Position numbers and translations under genes: made by a program. The notes under the pieces are model-generated. The model was not told the origin of the DNA and ran no database searches. It was given only the letters and a program-made list of their open reading frames with translations. Shown in pieces: positions 57,084 to 64,000 of a stretch of 64,000 nucleotides of DNA; the first letter of the stretch is position 1, and each line of letters starts with the position of its first letter. Source of the DNA: Mesodorylaimus sp. YZB2_4 (lineage: Eukaryota > Nematoda > Enoplea > Dorylaimida > Dorylaimidae); NCBI GenBank assembly GCA_030248295.1, contig JASANH010001201.1, forward strand, positions 1 through 64,000. The letters run 5' to 3'.

Positions 57084-59115
57084 TGTCGTAGTTTCTATCT
57101 CATGTAATTTCGTGTCCTTCATTATTATCAGGTCGTATTTCATTTTTAGAATACAGCACCATACACGCATGAATGGTTTCTCCTTGTACGCAAGGGATAC
57201 ATCTCTTGACACACGCCTTGCAGCCGACATGATCCACAACTGCGAGATGGCCAGCGGAACTCGGCCATCTTTTACGAAGGCTGAGCGACAACAATGGAAG
57301 CAACAGGCCGTTATTATTCGCCAGAATTGTTGTTTACCTTTATGCTGAACTTTCAGGCAACAGCTGCCAAAGCTAAAACGCTTCTTGAATATTGACTTCG
57401 TCACAACCATCCATGAATAGATTTACATGTACATGTTCGAGTCTTACAAATTATATTTGATCCCCTGCCCACGTGCGTAATTTTGTTCATCGAAAGCGTG
57501 GGACATCGTGCATTCGCCGCAGTAATAATCCGAAACAGTGCAGCTAACGGAACACTCATCATTCATCAGCCTCTGGGGGAGATGCTACGCTAGAGCAGGT
57601 TATGTTTTACAAATAGAGCCCCGAAATGCAATCGCCACGATTTTTAGCCAGAGGGCAGGCGGATCATCAATTGATCGAGGGGTTGCTGCTCCTTCCATGG
57701 AGAGTGTAACAAAGTCAAATGCCAGCGTAACATAAAAAACTTCTTTGTGCTTTTTTTGAAATGGACAGGCTGGCCCCTGGAACAGCCCAATTGGTCCTTG
57801 GGACCTCGCTAGGAAATCACTGTGGCAGCGCGCGCGGAGGTAGGCGACGGCAACGTGCTTCTGCTCCTGGGTGAAGCAGACGTTTTTGATATGAGCTGTA
57901 TAAATATGGACATTGTGGACCTTGGCCGCTGACCTCTGATTAGTCTCGCTGTTTCACTCTACGAAGTTTGTGGTTTATTAGAAAAGATTGACTGCGACAA
58001 TATTTCTAAATAATACAAACAATTCAAAAAACTAGAGATGCGTGATACCCCCTCCCCCTCTTGCACCCTTGTGTTCACTTTGATTGATTAACCTGATGCA
58101 CTTAATATGAGTCTTTGGCAGCAGCAGCATCTTGAAGTTGCGCAAATTTGTAAATGCATGTGTTTGGGGCCCAGGCTTCTAGCGAAATAAGTCAGCCCAT
58201 GTTGCAGTGAGCCTAGCTGATACATCAGTACTTTATTGTTCCTAGAGATAATATCATTTCAAGTTTTATAGCAACGATTTGTATTTTAACTCTTCCGCCC
58301 ATTTAATAATGTGGTATCGCTCACACTCAAATGCCAGCTCTTTTTTGTGTGTTGCGCACCAAGGATCACATTCACTTGAAGTTAGCTGGTTACACTCCAC
58401 GTACCCGCAAGGTGGCATATGATGCGGGTTTTGACATAACAACTAAAGCGGCGGCACAATTTGCTAATGTTTTCGACGGTGCTTGGGTGCTTTGCGGTGG
58501 CAATGATAAGAACTAAGGAATACCATTCTCATTCAGAGGCTTGATCATGACGATCTTCGCTTCATTATTGGACTGACTAAGAGGACGCGACGAATTCGGC
58601 TCAGAGGGATGAACTGATTGATCGCACGAAGTACTAGTAAATAATTTTGCGGAGGCTTGCGCTCGAGCGCGTGACTTTTCACCCCAACGTTCTGAAAATA
58701 AAATCTTCCAACCCATTTTTCTGAACCAGCCTTTTCCGATGACTGAACTAACGATAAGCTCTTGAGCTGACGTCATGTAGGCCTACGTCCTCTATTCTGA
58801 TGTGTATTCATCATGCAAAGCAGGGTCTTACCAATTTGCTGCAGAATCCGGGCGACTGGCGGAATCCATTTGGCGAGATAATAAATGATAAAATCCTAAT
58901 TTGCGGTAAACTGAAAAAAAAGATTGAGCAGAAGAAGCAAGAAAAGCCGAAAACTACTGAATCGGTATGCGAGGGTACGGTATCATGCACAGTGGTACAG
59001 CCAGCGATAGATTCAGATCTCACGCTGGCACTCTTTGCGAGGCCATTGCATCGCGCACAGCCCACTGTAGCCGATACTCAACCATGGCTAGAAATGCCTC
59101 CCCTCTCTCTCAACT
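57084..59115. other. Stretch without a recognised gene
   Basis: About 2 kb. Open frames such as 58331-58516 (+) and 58800-59159 (+) have no motif I recognise. The last part probably holds remnants of the gypsy element that follows on the minus strand. Confidence 0.35.
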
Positions 59116-61608
59116 TTATCTGCCACTTCCAAAAGTCAGGTCCAAACTTGAAAACATGACACTTCTCCATAAGCTATCCAAAATATCGTCCATCCGCGGC
59201 AGTGGGAACTCACCCCTAATTGTGATTTTATTCGAAGCCCTGTAATCAATGGCAAATCGGTATTCGTTTCTCGACTTCTTCCGAACTGAGAAGATAGGAC
59301 TTGCCCACGCACTATACGAGTCTTCGATTTGCCTACCATCCTTCATTTCCTGCACCATCTTGTCGATTATTTCCCTTTGCTTGAATGGTACTCTTCGTGG
59401 TGGAATGTGAATTGGGGGTGGTCCCCCGTGTTAATTGCATGTTCGATTTGGCTATTTGATGGTCTCAGAGTAATGTTAGCGAACAGCCCTTTCTGGGCCC
59501 ACTCAAAAAGGAATCTTCGCATATCTCTCTTTTGTTCTTACGTGACTCTAGGATTGTCAGAATTTATTCGCTGGATTTGTTTCACAGACCCATCTGTCCT
59601 CTTTGACTGCTTATCTAGGTGTGGGTCGGCTGGGACCACTTCTGCCACTTCTTCCACAGATCCCAACATTGTGCCTGCTAACAAGCTCACTGGATTTTTT
59701 AAGCTATTCAGCACCTGCACAGGCAAACGACTTTCTTGCAACCGAACTACACTATTGGCTACTAGAATGCATGTATATGCCGACAGCGGCTCATACTTGG
59801 ACACGAAGCACACGTCTCGATCCATCTCACACCCTCTGGGTTTGTCACCCCACACAACCCTCTCTGTGTTCGGTGCTAGGATAACAGTCGCTTAAAAGTT
59901 CACTCATGATGAGTCATTCACATGGCTCCCCTTCATACTGGTCGTATATTCTTCATTCACAGGCATGACAACTTTCTTGAGCGGCACACGCTGCGAGAAG
60001 TCAAACTGAATTCGCCCTATCTTAGCCATCGGATCTCTCCCAACCAACCCAACCAACCACTGGCAGCGAGAGACCTTTTAGTACATAAAATCGTTAGACT
60101 TTTGTCTTTCCCAGAGTTTCCACTGTGCATGTCAATTGTTGCGTTGGCACGACTGACATGCCGTTGATCGCTTCCATCGCTGTCTTACCACATGCTTTCA
60201 CTTGCAGTGCGGAGCTCTAGCTAATCAATTCGTCCATCATCCCATCACTAATAAAGCTTCTGCTTGCTCCTGTGTCCAGGAGTGCTCTCACGCTAATCCT
60301 TGTCCTTATAAATTTAATGCAGGGTAGTGCAGCAGGGACGCTAGGATCCGCTTCCATCCCTACCAGGCCCATTAGTCGCTGCACTTGAAAACGAGCTTGC
60401 AAACCCCAAAACTGATATATTCGTCTAGCCAGGTGCCTATTGGCACTAGACCATACCCAGCACAACATCGCTACGATTAGTCTGAAGACAGTTTCACCCA
60501 AATTCAACGCCCACGCTTCCCAGATGTCATAATGATTCATATATCGATGCCAAATTCGTTTCTCAAATGTTCTTCTAACGATGGTCGCTGGGAAAGCGGC
60601 GCCCCCGTATGGACCTGTTAACCAGAAGCCTGTTACCAGCAGAGTGTAACCTATGATAAGGAACCGCAATGTTTTGCGAACGGGGGTGCTTTGTCAGCGC
60701 CTTGCTCTGTGGGCGCTACAGGACTTTGACTGCTTGCCGCTTCTTGACCAACCAGCGGTATGCCTGGCCCGCTTTCCGGAACCACTGGCTCTTGCTCGAC
60801 GGTGGCATCGGCCACCTGGCCACTGGGTGCTACGGCTGCTGGAACAACTGGTGCCATGGCCATTGGTAGGACTTAGGCCGAAGATGCTTGATTGGGTACT
60901 TGACCAACGCCTTCTTCCATGAATGGCGCTACAGCTACTTGACTCGCAGGTGCCACGGCTGCGACCGTCTCCTGTATGAAAGTCGTATTGTCATCATAGT
61001 AAGGTTCAAAGACCCCACAAGCATAATCTTGAAAAGCCGGCATGATATGCTCTCTCGGTGAATGGTCCCCCACTTGTCTCTTCCCTGTCTTCCTGATGAT
61101 CCAAGGCCAGATTGTGCGCCCGACTCGAACTTCGCACATTCCGATTTGAACTATTTTCCCCACGGTCTCGAGAAATGTTTTCTCGCGGACCCGAACCTCT
61201 GATGCTCCTGCTACCAGTTATTGCTTGGTTATTCCCAGACGAAGAACTTACAGGCTGACTGGCCAACTGTGGATTTTGACCATTTAAACGAAAACGTGCC
61301 GGAGTAAAGAAATGGCAATTGCGAACTATCTGCTCCACTCGGCCACAATACCGACAACCGTGTCCTTGATTCTCTACTGGACGTTGCCGAGCGGCTAGCA
61401 AATTTCGACAATCCTGGGTTCCGTGACAGAACCCATTGTAAGCACAGCGCTGTTGTACTTGCTGCTGTTGTTGATGTCCGGTTTCCTGATTCGATTGTCC
61501 AGATTGTTCCTGGTAACCTCGTCCTCGAAGATGGTAACCTCGTCCTACAGATGCTAGACCTGGCATGTATGGTATGCGTGTTAGAAGTAATAAGATTTTA
61601 AAAAACAC
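59116..61608 (-). pseudogene. Ty3/gypsy gag-protease-RT remnant
   Basis: Minus strand in order: a gag zinc-knuckle region near 61450-61300 (CRYCGRVEQIVRNC, where Gln replaces the knuckle His, preceded by a second Cys cluster); a Pro/Ala/Val-rich linker (61160-60650); a retropepsin active site ALLDTGASRSF near 60270; a linker with LLAGTMLGSVEEV near 59670; then reverse transcriptase start with SAWASPIFSVRKK, FAIDYRASN and PLPRMDDIL (59116-59358), lost at FSSLDLT. Frameshifts and stops throughout. The RT breaks off before the catalytic YxDD. It may belong to the same family as the fragment at 6-1340, which covers the complementary part. Confidence 0.87.
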
Positions 61609-62440
61609 ATAGCCAGTACAAAAATACGCAGTTCTAAAACATCCATGGTATGTTCAAGGACCCCCCCCACCTAATACATAGCCGCCGAAAACAAGTGGAT
61701 CGCTGCTGAGCCGTCGTTAAATTAACGCGGTCACACGTTTCCAATTTTAAAATCACAAATTGAAACGGATTCTAAGTATTACAGAAAGCATCATCGACCC
61801 AGAGCAACATATCGTCACAGTCGTGGTTCTAGAATAAATAGCAATAACTTTCGTTAATTTCCAGTCCATCCTCGCCCATACAGTTTTTGCTGCTCTGGGC
61901 TGAAAAATCCGCACACATTTGTAGCATTGCAAACTGCATTTCCAGTTCCGTCGGCCACAGTCCTTTGTATTCGAAGGTCCCTGCATTTAGGTGCGTTTTC
62001 GAGGGACCGACCTTTTCTATCGCGCCTCTTCTTTTCGAACTGCTTCACCACGCCGCCGCAACTAATGCAAAAAATTACATAACTCCTTAGAAAAACTTGA
62101 AGCTTATTAAATCATTCAAACCTTTTCACACAATCTCCCATATTCAGCGACAGAGGCAGCGTCCAGCGTGACATAGTTGAGAAACACCAGCCATCCCCAT
62201 ACGTAATTCTATTTTTCATCGGGTTAATTATAAAACTGGGGCATTTTCAATGTCATCCTATCCTATCATACCAGACCAATTTTTCTTTAATTCAGACCAT
62301 CTTTTTTCAACCACGACAATTTTAGCCACGATCATTACATGGTCATTCCCATGTTCTCCTAGTATGAATAGATTATCCTTCCTCCTGACGACACCCTTTT
62401 TTTCGGCGCTCTTGCAGTTCGTCCTGTGGTCAACCAGGGC
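61609..62440. other. Stretch without a recognised gene
   Basis: A run of C at about 61661-61669; a minus-strand open frame at 61854-62051 with two cysteines has no recognisable family. Confidence 0.3.
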
Positions 62441-62449
62441 TGAACACCA

Positions 62450-62600
62450 TTAACCATGACAAACCGGGGGCTGGCTATAGTAAGCCCGGGCTGACCATGG
62501 CTAATCAGGGCTAAGAGGGGGGGGGCAGAACATGGTTAACCAGGGCTAACTGGGGCTGATTGTGCTTAACTAGGACTAACCGGGGCTGACCATGATTAAC
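62450..62600. repeat. Degenerate minisatellite, about 20-23 bp unit
   Basis: Units like CTGACCATGGTTAACCGGGG vary in length; interrupted by a G-run at 62516-62525. Confidence 0.7.
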
Positions 62601-62604
62601 CGAT

Positions 62605-63205
62605 TACAGTCGAACTCGGATAAGAACAACCTTCGGTTAAGAGCAACAAATTCTCAGGCCCCGTTTTCATGGCCTATGTTTTACATGCAATCCAACCTCG
62701 CTTAAGAGCAACTCGGGTAAGAACAACACTCGGTTACGAACAACCAATTTTTTGAACCCTAAACTCAGTTTTACCCCGCATAAGAGCAACTTTCTTGTAC
62801 TTCGAGCAAAGACGAGCCAATATATTAGCTAAAAACTGCGTCTCCGTGTTGGTCGCTTCAGATTTCTTTGAGTTTACTTCTAAAATTCCTTCTATATGGC
62901 TACTCCTTCTAAAATTCCTGCACTCAGTATTGCGAAAAAGATCGAGATCTTGGACGCGTTGAAAACGAAGTAACAAGTCGACGTGGCTAAAGAATTAGGG
63001 GTTAAAAAGGGACGATTTGCTGCTAAGTAATCATGCTACTAAGTATGTATTGTGTGGTTATGTTTCTGTGCTATAAACATTGTATGGGGAACTTTGACAA
63101 ATTAATTCTGTGGCATTTTATATGCACCCCGGATAAGCGCAACTTCGGATAAGAACAACTTTTTTTGTGGTCCCGGCAGGTTGTTCTTAAGCGAGGTCGA
63201 CTGTA
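62605..63205 (+). mobile_element. Internally deleted pogo/Tigger-like element
   Basis: Element 62607-63203 starts CAGTCGAACTCGGATAAGAA and ends with the inverse (22/25 matching over 25 bp), flanked by TA on each side. Several internal copies of CTCGGWTAAGAACAACC occur near both ends. A short psq/CENP-B-like N-terminus survives inside. TA duplication, CAG ends and the domain point to the pogo group. Confidence 0.85.
62896..63030 (+). pseudogene. pogo-like transposase N-terminus (psq helix-turn-helix)
   Basis: 44 codons from ATG 62896 to TAA 63028-63030: SIAKKIEILDALK, then VDVAKELGVKKGRF, the pipsqueak/CENP-B-N helix-turn-helix that starts pogo-type transposases. TAA at 62971-62973 splits it. 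The DDE part is deleted. Confidence 0.78.
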
Positions 63206-63234
63206 TCCAGTCCCAATTCGAGAACCGATTATCC

Positions 63235-63361
63235 AGTTCCATTATCTGGGAGCTTTTTTAGATTCAATGAAATCTTGAGTTACACGCCTCCTGCGTACGC
63301 TCGACGCTCCATCCTACATTTCATTGAATCTAAAGTACCCCCCCAGATACTAGAACCTGGT
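63235..63361. repeat. Short hairpin repeat with about 40-bp arms
   Basis: TTAGATTCAATGAAAT (63259-63274) pairs with ATTTCATTGAATCTAA (63318-63333), and outer CCAG...TATCTGGG strings pair as well. A miniature foldback repeat; no target duplication resolved. Confidence 0.6.
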
Positions 63362-64000
63362 GAATAGTTGAGCCTCGTGGAGGGGAAGTTGAGGACAAAG
63401 TCTGGACGGCGCCTTCCGCTTGAATAGGTGCTGATAAATAAGGTTGATTATGAACCATGATCACTCAGAAGCAAATCCTTTTAAGAAAAAATTTGGTAAA
63501 CGCAGTAACTGAGCGGAGATGAGTCCTTTTCCCGAAAGTGGCCCACCTACTATAAGACGACTTTTCGAATTAGCTCGTGTATTTTCTGAGAAAAGGACTG
63601 TCGCCCAACAAGAGCCGCTCTCACCTTGCCGATCGTGGTGGTCTCTTTCATGTATTAGGACGTAATGGTGAGCATACTCTGAATCACGTGGAGGGCGTGT
63701 CGTCTTAAAAGTGCGGCAAGGAGTACCGCAAAAATGACATGGATATCTTGAATTTTCAGACTGTACTAGTCCCTATGTGGTCCGTTTTTCGTTTCTGGTC
63801 TGTTCTGAAAATCTTTTATGCGCACCATGTACTGTTAGGATTTTTTAAATTTGTCGTTGTTATAGCACGATAATTTTTCATAAGCTTGCGTATGGCAGTC
63901 TTTCGAGAGGCGTGAGAAAGACAAGAAGACAGCTGAGGCAAGCTTGGCCAATTAGGATCATCTAATCGCTGTGCTTTTTATAGCACCGAGCGTCCTATTG
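63362..64000. other. Stretch without a recognised gene
   Basis: No supported feature. Confidence 0.35.

Noticed and set aside
58331-59159. Two open frames as host genes
   Set aside because: No motif, no splice context, and the region lies beside a decayed gypsy element on the other strand.

Overview
The window is a transposon-rich eukaryotic (metazoan) chromosome segment. Coding pieces are broken by short GT-AG introns of about 50-90 bp, and there is no operon structure. Mobile families typical of invertebrate genomes dominate: Polinton/Maverick, PIF/Harbinger, MULE with a FLYWCH-like N-terminus, Ty3/gypsy, a non-LTR retrotransposon, pogo-like Tc1/mariner and hAT-type MITEs. The only host-like genes I recognise are a local family of secreted proteins with a C-type lectin domain followed by a PAN/apple-like domain. 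An invertebrate is likely; the phylum cannot be fixed from the sequence alone.

Layout. 0-1.3 kb: end of a Ty3/gypsy pol (-). 1.5-8.7 kb: a decayed Polinton-like gene block with an intron-split integrase (+), compactly packed structural-type genes and a ten-exon capsid-like gene (+). 9.5-13.6 kb: an unknown gene split by a 2.2 kb MULE with a 9-bp target duplication. 14.5-15.2 kb: a second MULE fragment. 15.2-20.5 kb: dispersed and inverted repeats, including two nested hAT-type MITEs. 20.9-43 kb: six copies of the lectin-PAN gene, only one (41.8-42.9 kb) fully open, interspersed with foldback repeats, a Harbinger transposase (30.4-31.1 kb) and a gypsy pol (33.3-35.9 kb) split by a LINE. 44.6-48.0 kb: a 3.37 kb foldback element with 1.25 kb inverted arms, 6-bp target duplication and an intact C2H2 zinc-finger gene in its centre. 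48.5-52.3 kb: Polinton integrase (+) and protein-primed DNA polymerase B (-), truncated where they meet, then a promoter-like repeat block. 53-57.1 kb: two Harbinger elements, one with a Myb-like partner gene. 59.1-61.6 kb: gypsy gag-protease-RT (-). 62.6-63.2 kb: an internally deleted pogo element.

How the parts relate. Almost every transposase, polymerase and capsid-like gene carries stops or frameshifts, so the region is a graveyard of nested insertions; several insertions can be ordered by intact target duplications. The two open genes that stand out are the zinc-finger gene in the foldback element and one lectin-PAN gene. The foldback element is the most unusual object: its 6-bp duplication and AG...CT ends match Polinton integration habits, and a Polinton integrase remnant lies 0.5 kb away, so it may be a non-autonomous Polinton-mobilised element carrying its own DNA-binding protein. 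That link is inference.
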